Shown in pieces: positions 13,334 through 26,500 of a stretch of 64,000 nt of DNA. Position 1 is the stretch's first letter. Every line of letters begins with the position of its first letter. The DNA comes from Podaxis mareebaensis (lineage: Eukaryota; Basidiomycota; Agaricomycetes; Agaricales; Agaricaceae): the NCBI GenBank assembly GCA_018524725.1, contig JAEUWP010000054.1, positions 1 to 64,000 of the forward strand, in the 5' to 3' direction. Position numbers and translations under genes: made by a program. Below the pieces are notes generated by a model, which saw nothing but the letters and a program-made list of their open reading frames with translations, ran no database searches and had not been told where the DNA came from.

Positions 13334-14942
13334 GAGCAGGAATGGTTTAAAGTGAAGCGGGTTGTTATGTTCGATATTGGGATGAATAGGCGATATTTAT
13401 ATTTTCTTTTCCACTGACAGATGGGACAGTGGTTCGATGAGCACAAGGTAATTATGAGCATGGGGTGAGCATTAACGCCTGGTGGGTAGACACGAGGGTG
13501 AAAAGGCTGTGGCAAATACTTAAAACGTGAACAGAAATGTCAGCGGAGTGCAAATTTCGGCTGCGACGAACCACGCAGTCTTCGTAGTTGTAAAGAATCA
13601 AATAACGGATTCATTTTATATTCCCCGTTTGGTCAAAAAGTAGGGCCAGAGAAAAAGCGCGCAGGTCCAGTGAATGGTTGATTGTTCGTCGGCAATGGGC
13701 ATTTTGTTGAATCATACGGCGAGTTGCATTGTTTTTGCCAGATACGCTCCAGTTCAGGAAATTGTGTGGCGCCCACCGCCACACAAGCGAAAAAGGCATC
13801 CCATCAAGGGAACAGTGCTAAAAGATAAGAAAAAGGAACTGAGCGCAAGAAGTGTGGATCCTCCCTGGTCAGGTCTGATTCTCTTGACAATGATCCGAAC
13901 TCGAAGGTGCCTCAGCTTTTTGCATTGCCTATCCGCGGAATGAATATTCAAACCACGAACTTCCACCAGTCTGAGTTGAGCTCTAGTCCCTGTGGTGCTT
14001 CCTACAGACAAAGAACTGGTCGGCCAGCACAGAGAAATCGTAGTTCGAATGCGAATGTCTGGGTTTAGGGTGAGACACCAGGAGACTCATCATATGTTCA
14101 TTTACCAGGGGTATATGAGCGTCTTTAAGAACAGCCTTTTAGGCGCCATTTGAGTTTTTGCAATCTCTGCAGATCCGGACGCCAAAGGTGCGGACTTGCA
14201 GTTATAGTATCACCACATTGTACTGAATTTCGACCAAGTGAAGCGAGATGCTATGCGAAATGCAGGTCGTGACGTCGTTTAGGGTGGCGCATTTGCACCA
14301 CGTTGGCCGTAACACACCTAACTTTCGGAACTAGAGGGTTTTGGAACCCTGTAGTCCGGAGAGTCTGGTGACCGGGTCCCTCAGCTGAGCCAGAAAATAG
14401 GATGGACGGGCGGAGAAGCCGCAGATAGACCTTGGGGATGCATGCACAGAAAGCCAGCCAGTACTACAATGATATTCACGAAGGTAGTATTCATGTCGAC
14501 GCCAAGCGAAAACGGGATGGGTGTCACAAGAGCAGTGGTAAATGTTGGCACCTGGGGGCGCCATCGTTTCATAAATGTGGCTAGTCTGGGTCAAGGCTCA
14601 AGGCTGCTAAGAGGCGTGGAGGTTCAGACATCTATAGGGTAGATCCTCTAGTTTAGTGGATGTGTGATCCGCGAAGGAGTCCTACAACCAGGGCACATAG
14701 GCCGAGCAGGTTAGCGGTTCAATCTTCATTCTCTGGACTTGGATTATACACGGTGTGTGGTGGGGGATTGGAACTTACGACTAGACGTGTCTGGCAAAAG
14801 CGCCCGAGAACCCCGGACCGTCGCTTGTGTAACTCAGCCTCGGAGCTTGCAGATGTCAGGTGTAGGGTGTCTTCTATGTCGCGCAAAAAGAGTCTAGAAG
14901 ATGAGTATTTATGGTCCAAGTCTAGGAAAAAGTGCGAGTAAA
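13334..14942. other. Intergenic region
   Basis: About 1.6 kb between the start of the F-box/LRR-like gene and the 3' end of PDX1. Only short open frames without recognisable domains are present. A minus-strand frame at 14381-14572 contains a hydrophobic run, but codon pattern and context do not support a gene. Confidence 0.4.
13394..13401 (-). promoter_or_regulatory. TATA box of the F-box/LRR-like gene
   Basis: TATAAATA on the minus strand, about 60 nt before the start codon at 13333. Assigned by sequence and spacing only. Confidence 0.45.
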
Positions 14943-16248
14943 TTAAATCAATCCTTCAAGGAAATTTGAGGAGCTTTTTGGAGACCGGGAAGGGGTAATA
15001 GGGGTTATAGGAGACTGGGAAGAAGGCTTCTTAGGCAAGTAGTCTTCGAGAATAGAGTCGAAATCGACGTCCTTGTAGACTGGTGTTCACGGTTAGATAA
15101 GGCACGAGTCCAAAACTGGGGCAACGCGCACCAGGCTGGGGATTTCTTGCCTTCAATGAAGACTGCAACCAGGAGTTCACAATCACGCGTCGAATTGCTG
15201 GACCATCCAGGGGCTGATTGAACAAGCGGGAACAATTACATTGATCAGTCTTTGTATATCAAAACGCAGGAAAATGCGCACCTTTTGCACCTCCTTTTCA
15301 GAGGGTTTCCTACTCTTGTTGGCCTCCTCGATAGGAGAAATAGGCGGCTTGTATGTGCCAGTTGGACCAGATGCTTTGCCGAGGTAGGTCAGAATATCAC
15401 CCTTGGTCAGCATACCGCGCACTCCAGTTCCCTTAATCGTGTCAAGATTCGTGATACCATGCTCCAACACGAGACGATGGACGGATGGAAAGAGAGGACG
15501 TGTATGTGAAGGAGGGCCATGATGAGTCGTAGGCTGAACAGGTTGGGATTCCTGGGATTTGGCAGGCTCTGGGGTAGGAGGGGTGGGCGACTTGGCCGTT
15601 TGAGCAGGGGGCTCTTCCTTCGGCGGCTCGAGGTTCGAGATGTCGTCTCCTTCTTCTGCTAAGAGAGCAATGACCTTTCCAACGGGTACGTTCTTCGTAC
15701 CATCAGGGAGCTGAATTGAAAAACTATAAATTCGATGTGCGGTTCGTGAGGACATGTAAGCGCACAAGTATCTTCCCCATTACACCGTCGTCTTGTGCCT
15801 CGACATCAATGGTAGCCTTGTCCGTTTCCTTGCCAGGGTAAGGTTGTAAGATTTAGAAAAGAATTTGAATTGCAATTGGCATAAAACATACGATTTCGAG
15901 CAGAACATCCCCGGCGGAGAACGCCTCTCCTGCCTTCTTTTTCCAAGAGGCTATGCCACCCTCTGTCATGGTTGGTGACATCGCGGGCATTTGGAACTGA
16001 GTAATGGCCGCCCGGGCGCAGGTCTGATGTAGCACTGCCAACATGATTCTTCAGTCCTGGATTAATTGTCTGGGGCGAAGAAACATACTGCGTCGAGAAC
16101 ACGACACCGCTGACCCGCGCGTAACAAATACGACAGATCCTAGAGCCTGAGCAGCTGCCATGGATGAAGGAGAAGAGGAAGAGTATGGTGAGTTGGCGCC
16201 TACAGTTGTCGCGAATGTGAGGAGTGCGGAATGAGCGGCACGTGACAT
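14943..16248 (-). CDS. PDX1: Pyruvate dehydrogenase complex protein X component (E3-binding protein)
   Basis: Six exons: 16248-16089, 16034-15892, 15828-15766, 15710-15282, 15213-15132, 15079-14943; 337 residues. After a Ser/Ala-rich mitochondrial presequence comes a lipoyl domain: [20 protein letters not shown], then [19 protein letters not shown] with the lipoylated Lys in ETDKAT. A Pro/Glu-rich linker follows. A peripheral subunit-binding domain comes next ([14 protein letters not shown] and [19 protein letters not shown]). A short tail ([11 protein letters not shown]) ends the protein. The acyltransferase domain of E2 is absent, which fits PDX1 rather than E2. PDX1 anchors dihydrolipoamide dehydrogenase (E3) to the pyruvate dehydrogenase core in the mitochondrial matrix. 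An in-frame Met further upstream (16380) could extend the N-terminus, but 16248 gives the more normal presequence. It is divergent from SCAP, 268 bp between starts. Confidence 0.93.
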
Positions 16249-16418
16249 TGCACGTGGTCCAGAGGAAGGAGGCGGATTTGGAATTTGGAAATGGTGCTGA
16301 CTGGAAGGAGTTTCGTCCAGTCTTCTTGACGCGTATTGCCCTTGGTTCTCGGCCCTATCATGCTGGCCTGCCAGCTGCATTAACCTCTACTTTACACCTC
16401 GCCTTGTCCCTATCCAGC

Positions 16419-16426
16419 CTATAAAT
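16419..16426 (+). promoter_or_regulatory. TATA-like box of the SCAP gene
   Basis: CTATAAAT about 98 nt before the SCAP start codon, inside the 268-bp region shared with divergent PDX1. Prediction from sequence and spacing. Confidence 0.4.
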
Positions 16427-16516
16427 CCTAGCACTTCAATCACCTTCGGCCCTACAACCATCCAACCCTCTTGACCCTCCATCGAGGAAGCTCCCAGCAC
16501 CATAAGGCAGAAAATA

Positions 16517-19500
16517 ATGCTTGGACATGCTTCATCTCTTCTCAAGTCGGCGCGCATCCTCGGTCAACGTTTCTTCCTCCAGTTTGGATTGTGAGCATAT
16601 CAACATTTCTCCTGGTTTGCCAGGCTTATCTCCCGAAAATCCAGACATTGTGCTACCCACCAAATTCGTGTCATTCTGATATCCTGCGTCGTTATCACAT
16701 CCCTCTTCTACCCTGCTCTTGCCATATATTCGTCGTCGCAACCCAAATCACTCTCTGTCATCGACGCGTTCACTTCTCTAGACCCTACATCCGGTTTCAA
16801 TGCCCAAAAAGACCTAGTCGACGTATGGTCTGAATACGACGCTCTGCGCAAACACGAAGATTCCGTCTCTATTGCAAAATGTGGCGTCGGTCGCACCCTG
16901 CGAGTGGAGCGTATTTTGATACGAACACCGGCCGACGACGACGACAACGCTCTCAACCACCGTATCCTACTTTCGACTCTAGATTTAGAACGCCAACTAG
17001 AACCTATCCTGTCATCTGGCCCATCCCCCTGCCTCAAACGACCTGATGGAACCTGTTTCGTCATTTCCCCCTTGGCGTTTTGGAATTACGACAAGGACAA
17101 GCTACTCTTGGACACAAACATATTGGATACTCTCAGCCATACCACAAACACAACTGTCTCCGGTGTCCTTATCACTCCTCATATGGTATTGGCGGGCCGA
17201 GGATATGAGGAACACCGTGCAACAGGCCTGCGATTCGACTATGCTAATTATCTCGCCGTCACTTATTTTTTCCCGGACAAAAACTGTGTCGATACTTCCG
17301 GGCATCAACAATGGGAAGAAGCTGTACTCACTGTCGCGTCAAAAACCGCAGAAGTGGGCGTGCACGTCCATCCCCCCACCATCATCGCCTTAAAGGTAAG
17401 CCTCAATTTTTCATGTTTAGATCCATACCAACCTCCATTCTTAGTATGATGTTAGTCACTCACAGCATAAAGGGTGGACCGCGTTATCGGCATTCTTGTA
17501 TGTTGCCTACTTCGGTTTCTTCGCTTACGTTGCTTGGTCCATGGGGCGAATGGATGCACTACATGACCGTTTGGGCGTAACATTCACCGCTCTGGTCGAA
17601 ATCGCGGTTAGTACCATCACGAGTCTAAGTGTGTGTGCGCTTGTGGGGTTTCAGGTAACCTTGGTACCATGGTACGTCAATCGAAAGACTCATACCCTCG
17701 GTTGGCTGATACGTATCTCAGGGAATTGTTACCGATTGTTATTGCATTTGTCGGTGCTGAGAATATGTTCAATCTGGTACGACCTGGTCCTGTCATGCCG
17801 TCCAAAAATATGTCGCTAATGATGTCATTCAGGTTGACGCCGTCGGGAGGACATCTGTCACCCTGTCTGTTAAGCAAAGAATAGCTGAAGGCCTAAGCTA
17901 CGCAGGAACGTCGAACACCCTCAAAGTTGTAAGCTACAACTGCATTCTCGGCATTATCGCTATTGCAGGAACTGGGGCCATCCGTCAGTTCTGCGTTTTT
18001 GCTATTGTCGTCCTCATCGCACATTGGTTCCTCGCCCATACATTCTTCATGGCCGTCCTTTCTATAGATATCCAGCGCTTGGAGGTGAGGGCTGATGATA
18101 TCATCATGTTATGTCATTAATCATTCTTATCCATCGATTCCAGCTCGAAGAACTGCTGCGTCGCGATACGAGTTTAGCACCATCACTAGCGCGACAAGAC
18201 TCTGGTAACGTGAAGCAACCCCGTTCCGGATGGGCGAAGTTGGGGTACCTTCTGAAAGGGCTGCTCAAAGGTCGTGCAGCCACCAACATCAGTCTGCTAC
18301 TGGTATGGCTCCGAGTCCTCTAGGTTCGCAACCTCAGACCTAAAGAAATATTCCTAGCTCCTTGCGATTACGGCAACACTTTATTATACCACATACTCAA
18401 CAAATATGAACGGATCACAGACGAAATCTACGACACCCTTACGAGCGGTAACCCGGAACCACCCCAAGCCAGTTGGAACGACAACCGATAGTTTTTCACC
18501 AGAATGGCAGCTTTGGAAGACCTTCATACCCGAGAAGCCAGCGGAAACTGAAATGCTCCACTTACGGATCGAACAACCACTTGTTGTTACCCTCATTCCA
18601 GATAACTCAACAATCCAGCCTAACTATACCCATCGAACTAGCTTCCTGCGCACTTTCCGTTTGGTAGTATGGCTCCTCAAGATTATGGTTCTCCCCATTG
18701 CGGCGACCACAGGCTTGCTGTGGCTTCTCCTTCTGTACCTTCTCAAGAATGCGGACCTCCTCGAGGCGCAGAAGCACCATCCGGATTCGGATGCTGTCGA
18801 GGAAAAGGAAGGCGTTAAATCATTAGAGGGCCGAATTTCCTTCTCGACCCTGCCCCGTGCGTTCTCGAGTGACGTGGAACTCATTGCCTCAAGTCGAGAT
18901 GGCCACATCGTTGCGTCTGTGGGGCTTCACAACGAGATCACGGTTTGGAATCTCAAGACTCAGACACATACATCCATCGATGCCAGGAATCTCCTGCTTC
19001 GAGATGCCAGCAGCTCATATGCTAGCCCCACCTTGACCAGCATAGCTGTAGAAGATAATGGAGAGCACTTTGCTGTCGGAACGGGAACCGGTATAATCGC
19101 CGTATGGAGGATTGACAAGATCACAATATCTCCTTTTCCTCACCTTTCATTGGAGAACTCTTCTGCCGCAGTCACCGACCTTCAATTTGGGAACCCGATG
19201 TCGAAGTGGAGGTTAAATGACCGCGCTATTTCTCATTCGGAACCTGGTTCACCTGACTCGGACTTCGAGGACCTTGTAGTTCTTCTAGCAACCTTCGAGA
19301 ATGGAGTCGCGGCCAGATGGGCGCTGAACCAGTACGCGACGGTCAGCTACTTGCCACCGACACAAAATGCCTCCGTTTCCAAAGTCTTTCTCGTTCGTGT
19401 AGCCCCAGAAAACCAGGTTCTCGTTGCTTTCTCCTTCAGTGATGGTTCCTTGGGACTTGTCGAAACCGGGGATACCCTTCCCATCGTCCTACCCGACTAT

Positions 19501-20574
19501 CATATCCGGCCCGGAACACAAGGCGACATCGTCTCGAGTGTGCATGCGTGCCGGTCTGAACTCAATGGAACGACACGGTTAGTCATTGCCACCGCGACTG
19601 AGTCAGGTGTTGTCTCGTTATGGGACGGTTGCACAGGCGAGTGCATCTCGGTCCTCGAGGAAGCTCATGGGCGAGTGACCCACCTCCGCATCGCCCCAGT
19701 TCAGTGCGAGACCTGCCATTATTGTGGCCAGCTCCCACTGGAGAGCATTTCAATCGTATTCTCGATTGATTACGTTGTACGCTTCTTCAAGTTGTACCTA
19801 AAGGACCAGACACGACGGTGTTCCTGTACAACAAGGACACAGATAAAACAACTGAAACACGTGCCGTCAGCTGACCACCTAGGCCGACGTTCGAGAAGCA
19901 ATAGTGGGACTTCATCGCAGATGGGATCACCCAGGACCCCCAGAGCACGGTTAGCAACTGCCTTCGAGACATCGGCATTTCCGGTGTCTGGGCACGGAGT
20001 CCATTCAAGAAGAGTATCAGAGAAGGATGCGGGGAGAAGATCGTCGGAGTTGCTTACTGTGCCGTTCCCCGGCGAGGAACACGATGGTGTGCACCTACTG
20101 AGTCCGTTGGATGGTTCGAGTACCCCTATGCACTCGCCTCCATCGTTCTGGAGAAACGCGGTTGCGGTTCCGGTGACGGAGATCACATGTGAGAGAGGTG
20201 GATGGGATGTGCTGAATCGGAGATACGTGGGCATACGACGCAAACCACGGTCACAGGGGAATACACAGGGTGGGACCAAGGCGGCTCTCAAAGCCGCCAA
20301 CCTTGGCCATGGACTCACTAATGCGACGCTAGAACGATGGGAGCTTTGGATGTTTGATCCTGCGCTCTCGCGGATACGTAGCTCAATATTGACGGCCTTG
20401 ACGCTGAAACCTCCGGAACACGAAAGTGTGCCTTCAACACCGACTAGCACGAGTTCTTCGAACTCGATCTCTCGGCTTCCCTTCACCCGTGTAACACCTA
20501 TCCTAACTACTTCTTCACTTGCTTTGGCCGGGTTTGGCAACACTATTGGCGTATTCCATTTCGCAGATGGTTAA
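16517..20574 (+). CDS. SCP1: SREBP cleavage-activating protein (SCAP/Scp1)
   Basis: Seven exons: 16517-16590, 16645-17395, 17445-17671, 17722-17776, 17833-18084, 18144-18302, 18358-20574; 1244 residues, close to mammalian SCAP. An N-terminal membrane anchor (RVILISCVVITSLFYPALAI) is followed by a lumenal loop. Next comes a multi-span sterol-sensing domain region with AFLYVAYFGFFAYVAWSMG, TITSLSVCALVGF, PIVIAFVGAENMFNL, and HWFLAHTFFMAVLSIDIQRL. A late membrane helix (IAATTGLLWLLLLYLL) precedes cytosolic WD40 repeats (HNEITVWNLKTQ, GTGIIAVWRIDK, GVVSLWDGCTGECISVL). An unusual CETCHYCG cysteine cluster sits between repeats. SCAP escorts the SREBP/Sre1 transcription factor in the ER; in fungi it mediates sterol and low-oxygen responses. 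No SREBP gene is in the window. Confidence 0.93.
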
Positions 20575-23500
20575 TTTATGAATGGTTTTTCTTTCCCTCT
20601 GCAAGCTAGCCCTGTGATTCTTACACGACGATCTGTCTTCTCACTTCTTGGATAATATATAGCTGTATAAACTCTGAAGGGATTTCTTTTTATCAAGGTA
20701 TCTTCTTATACTGCACGTCTACCTGTCTGTTCTGTATAGTATCGGAACTAGCAACTATGTTTTATTACACCTTCGGCATTGGCACCAATGATCGATAATT
20801 GCCATGCCCTCCTTGGAGATCGCCTCCTCTCAGGCTGATCACTATCCACACAAGCACATCCCATTTCCTCACTAATACCCCAACCCACTTCTTGAAATGT
20901 TCATCCAGTGGATACATACATGCCTTATTCCAGACAACTAGCGAGATACGACGACGCAATCCTGACGTATCCATAACGGCGTTCTAGGTCACTTGAACAA
21001 GGTCTTCTCTTACAGAACCACGGTCAAAAAAAAAGGCGGGCGAAGACGACAATTGTGTGAAAGAGCATCTCCCTGGGAGGAATAGCACCGAATCAAGATA
21101 GGCAATCCCTTGATGCGAGCAAGTCTAGTATTGCAAGGGAAAGCTCGAGGGTGCTCTCCTGCTCCTCAATGATGTCATTGCCTGAATTTCAAATTTGTGA
21201 ACCCGGGAACTAGGACCAGGTATGTACTTCATGAGAATGACGATGCTGGGTATCATTAGAGACCCAGGAAAGTTTAGGACGAACGTTAACGGTGTGCGTC
21301 GCACTCTGATTTCCTGACTCACAATAAGCCCTGACTGGCCACAAGTAGTTATCGCCCCTCTGACGCCGATGATTGACGAAACGCAATACGGGGTGGGACC
21401 GCTACCCACTATCAATAGGCTTGGATAGCCCTCTGAAAGGTCATCATCGCTGGCCAACAGAAGTGTGCGCTATGTAGATACCTCTGTATGATAAACACCG
21501 AGCCTATCACTGTTTCCTTTATCGTGGCGGAGAAGACGGGGTGGCTCGGGCGAAATCGAAGACAAAACAAAGACATTGCATGTGGAGAACGAAGCACATC
21601 AGGTGCAGAAGAACGCAGTCCTGTCACGTATGGAGATGTAGCTACTTCAGAGATATGTGACTCCAAAATTAGCATCTCTAACGTCAGACTCGCTTAATGT
21701 CTCCCCTTGTCGGATTGCTCAAAGTTTGGCCAGATGGGGGGAAGGAAGTGGACCAAATGTTTCTCCGACGCGCAGAAGATCGACAGAGTACTCGAGCCAA
21801 TAATTTACGTCGTTCCAGGAACCTTACGGCCCTGGTATCCAGCGCTGGCATAACCTCGGATGTATTGGTGCAGCCGTGTTCTCATAGCTGAGAAGCAAAT
21901 TCCACAAAGTGTATATGATGGATCCCCGCAGCGGTGCCACGGGGTCCGCACTGTTGGTCTTTTGTTCGGGTGAGCGGACCCGGCAAGGCAATTCCCGATT
22001 AGAACTCCGCAGGGTTGAGATGGGCTGGATGGAAGACATAACAGCAGCCTCAGTCCATTCAAGTCAAAAGTGCACAAATATGGTTCGACTAAGGTTAACG
22101 TTACTTGATGGTCGAATTTCCTCGAGTCGAAAATAACTTTTACAACCAAGGCGATGGAACACGACCATGTACGGCCGGGCGAGAAAAGGTGAGCTGGATG
22201 GGATATAGATAGAAATAGGAGCTCGCAACTGCAACCGATCGCCTTACCATGTGTATGGGAAGCTATATGGATACATTATGGATACACTGCCCGGAAGTGA
22301 TCTGGAATTATAGTGCCGCGGGTGAAGTCGATGGACTGCTGTGTCGAGACCTCAAAATTGAAAGGCGGTTTAAAACGCAAGAGCCAAGTAAGGCGTTCTC
22401 TGAGCTTATTGGATTGCGACCGGGCCGTCTTTAATCTAGGCGCACTCATCGATAAATTCGCAAGGTGGGGGTAGACATCATGCGACTGGCCGGGCTGTGG
22501 GGTTTCAATAAGGCAGCTTTATCATAAGAGCAATCAATTCGAAAGTGGGAAGGTACCTTATGAGCGTAAAGCTAGAAATGAAAGGCGAAACGGTCGGTAA
22601 TAATACAAGACACGGGAAGCGCTTGCTTTCAAGACCATGGTAGGCGGAGGAACTCCACCGTCTTCCTCATCCTTAATTAATCTGAGTCAGCGACTACCCG
22701 AATAGATCGTTTTCGTCATCGCCATCTTCGTTATATTGACCTGTGGACATCGTGACAATAGCAGCACGCGACTATCCAGTTAACCCTCACCCACCCAAAT
22801 GGACTTTTAGCGCTCTTTGAACATGCATCCCTGCCACAACTTCAGTGTGACACAGTTCGAGGATAGTCAGAGCCAATCTTCGGTACGCGGCTAAGGATTG
22901 AAGAGTGAACGATACTCCCGGATCCTTTGCAGAAGGTTAATGGGCGCCATGGTGAGGGCTGCGCAAGAACCGAAGGTATTGTTAAGTCGGGAAGTGGGGG
23001 CCGAAGGATGTTAGCAGGTAGTCGTCAGTGGAACCAGGCAGACGTCCTAAGCGCGGATTCCATGGAGCTAGAAGCATGAAGTATACGGAGGATTACAAGG
23101 TGTCCGGGGTATGGCGCTTTCTGAAAGTGGCTAGGAAATGTACTAGAGAAAATCCTCGAGACGTCGGAACGCCTATTATTAGCACGGTCCACCTTGTGTA
23201 TAAATAAGCTAGTTCAACCATTGTATGCATAGAACTAGGGCGTCTGGACGAAACGGAGGTGCCATCGTTATCGCCATTGGTAACGATCTAGTCTTATGGC
23301 GGTTTCATAACGGGTATGAAGAAGTTCCGGCGCCGCATGTGCAAGTTTCGAACTAGTTCTCTCTTGTTCTGTGCTCCGGTGTAATGACTGTGATTCCTGG
23401 GGTCGACAATGCCGATGGGCCATTGGCTTCAGCGTTCTCGCAATACTCAATAGTTGACATACGAAAGTACCGCTGAACAGGAGTGCCACTAATCGGGTTA

Positions 23501-26500
23501 GGGGAAACGAGAATGGGGATTAAAATGGCGGGCCTTCTGGGATAAAAATATCTGACCTAAGTATGACTACGGGCGCAGCATTTTTGTATTGTTGCCTCTA
23601 ATGTTATAAAGAGCCACTAAGAACCGCTATGAATACGAGTAGAAGTGATAACGAGGACAGCCTGGAGCAAGGTAACCGTAATTTTTAATTATGAACTACA
23701 GCAAGTACCGATCATGGTCATGTTTAGCCCCTAAGAATTGGAACTTAGCTTGTGCTTCCCTTTCCCTCGGGCCTCACCAGGTATTCCCACTACTGCGCCA
23801 CCTTTCCGTGTGTATCGCGTTATCACGTAGATGCGAAAGCTTGTTAAGGCGGTACCGACCCTTGGAGACTGAGGGTAAGCCACTTATCTCACGCGTATCC
23901 CCGACTTAGAGTGCCACCGTTCTCAAGGACACTCAATATCGCTTCTCTGAAGGTATGCTTGCCGCAAATTACAGCTTTCGAGTATTCTTATCTTAAAAGG
24001 CTTTATTCGAGGTTGTTCCGACTTTGAAGCGGCAACTCTTAGGTATTCATCCAGTAACTGTGGTAACGAACGACGATCCCATTCAAGTGCTCGCACGTTT
24101 GGAATGTTTGTAGGCTAGCCTGGGTATTAAGAAAGTGCCTCCGAACTCAACGAAAAAACCCACTCACGTCAGTGACTCAGTGTTTGAAGCTCTTCCGCCA
24201 CGTAAGCAACGGTACTACCATATAGTGTTGCGAATGGTCATGACCACCGTGTTGTCGGCCGTGAAAAAATAACACGGTGATCTTTCCTGTGAGACACACC
24301 ATCGCAAATGCGAACGGGTTCAGATCCAGGCCAAAATCAGATTTACCTTTCCAGTTCCTCAACTGCACCCTGACATTGCCCCAAACTACCCTTTCAGGGC
24401 ACCGTCGTTTGAAGGGGAATCTTGGGCATTCAGGCTGCTCCAAAGGCTCTTGGCAATGAGCACCAATTGGTACCAACCCAACGCCACCAATCTTGGTACC
24501 ACTCACTCATCGACTCCTAGAAAGCAGGTTTCTTGGAGAGTCAACCGGATCCACTGGGGCCCTGGGCCCATAGTCAGGTGGATGTTTTTTTCTTACTTTG
24601 CCGCACAACGATTATTTATTAGTACTATAAACCTAAATGCAAAACTTTGTCCACGGCCTCATCCGAGCGAACAAAAATAGTTACAATGTCTAGAGTTTTA
24701 ACGGTGTTCTGGGTCTTGGAATCTACTTGCTGAATGGAGACATGTTTTCTGTTCTTCGGCCATCTGCGTGTAAGTTTCTCGCTGCTGCTCGTACATCTCG
24801 CGACCCTGGGAGAGTGCGCCGATCGTCGGGTACAAACTTCAGGCTTCTTGTCGCTTGTTCAACATCGTCACAAGTCAGCAACTGCTGCCGTTCCGCGAGT
24901 GAGCGAGGATGAGTCCACAACATATTGAAGCTTCAGACGGAAGTCTTGCCATCCCATGCACGTGGTTTCCGTGCACAGGTAATCTTATCTGTGATTTACA
25001 CCTAGGTCGAAGCAATTGGTGCATCTTGCTTCGAACGGCGGACAAAGGATGTCGGTGATAATGAAACATCGTTGATAATACTACAATGAGCGAAGCAGAT
25101 ACACGTCTTGACTAACGCTTCTTCAACGCGCGGCCTCTCGAATCAAATGGTTTATCAAACTCGCATGAAGCACTGGGACCAGAGCTTCACTTATATCGAA
25201 TTAAGTCACGTCATCTCGAAGACTCGAAAGAGAAGGGTACCACGAGATAAACCCTGGGTGCATCCGCAACGTATACATGTGCAGAGTCACACACCTTCCT
25301 GTCGGTAGAAACATGCCTTCTGTTCGTCGCCATTCCTGCGACTACTGAAACACACATATGGCTGAGCATCCTTGCTATGGCATCGGAAAAAAATAGGACA
25401 TGAGGTACGCTCGGCGGTTCCACGATCGTCTTGTCGTTTTCCTCACGGTGTTTCTTTGGATAAAGGCAAGAGACAACTCAATGCGACCATCTAGAGATCA
25501 TCGCATCATCGAATATGATGTGGTGATATGCGATACGGCGATGTCCACATCCTGGGAAGATCGTTCTGGTTTCGAAAATTTCACGAATGACACGAATTTT
25601 CCCGGTGGCCTTCCAGGTTCCAGTTGTGTCAGTGTTGGGACGCTACGTGATTGGAATAAATGACCTTATCCGATCTTACTTACCCCGTTATCTGCGTGCG
25701 TGTGTCGATTCCGATTACTTGGGTTGCTTCCTCACCTCACGGGTCAACGACTGACTCTCTCTTCCTCGGCAACTCCCGATACACTGTCCAGCTGGAGGAA
25801 GCTAAATATTCTCAACAAAAGGGCTAAAGCGTAGGTCATCATATCTCGTGTTAGCGCCTCAGAGCGCTCACAACTTCTACAAATTCACACCTCCTTTTGT
25901 CAGCCCAGGGCGCGATCTATGAGCCGCATCAGTCTGCCCTGCATCGGAGGGATGTGAAAGGAGGACCTCACATAGCATTCACACGCGATAGCATCGCGGC
26001 AGTAGCTAGCAGTAGCCGCTAACGTCAAAAATGACATTGACTAAAGGCGGTCACGAAATCATGTTCTCAATCCCTTTGCCCGACCGAGAGATCTTCGTTC
26101 GCGGGAAAATTGGTCAAGTAATACCAGGGAACCCTGCACTGTCGAGGCCAAGCTGAGGCACTAGGGACTCCAGGGTCCAAAGCAGACCTACGGGGCGGCA
26201 GGAATAGCATTTGACATATGCAGACGATATGTGCATGATGATACATATGATGGAGCAGAACCGGGGGACATTGCGCGATCGGAATGTTGTAAGGTCTTCC
26301 CTGAGCGGGGATGTCTGTTATGGTGCTGGCAGGGACCTTGGCTTCTTTTCTTGTTAGCCGCGTCACCGATGGGAGCTATGCTGCCGGCTATACGATGAAA
26401 TCATGATGTACGATGGTTCTAGGAAAGGGACTCGGGAACGGGGGCTTCTAATGGCTTGGTGATCATCACAATTCGGGTTTGGTCAAGTTTGTGGGATCCC

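Noticed and set aside
14381..14572. Small secreted protein candidate with a hydrophobic run
   Set aside because: The hydrophobic run is not placed as in a signal peptide, no cysteine pattern is present and no promoter is seen.
19770..20543. Minus-strand frame of 257 codons inside SCAP
   Set aside because: Lies wholly in the well supported SCAP last exon and has no recognisable motif; shadow frame.
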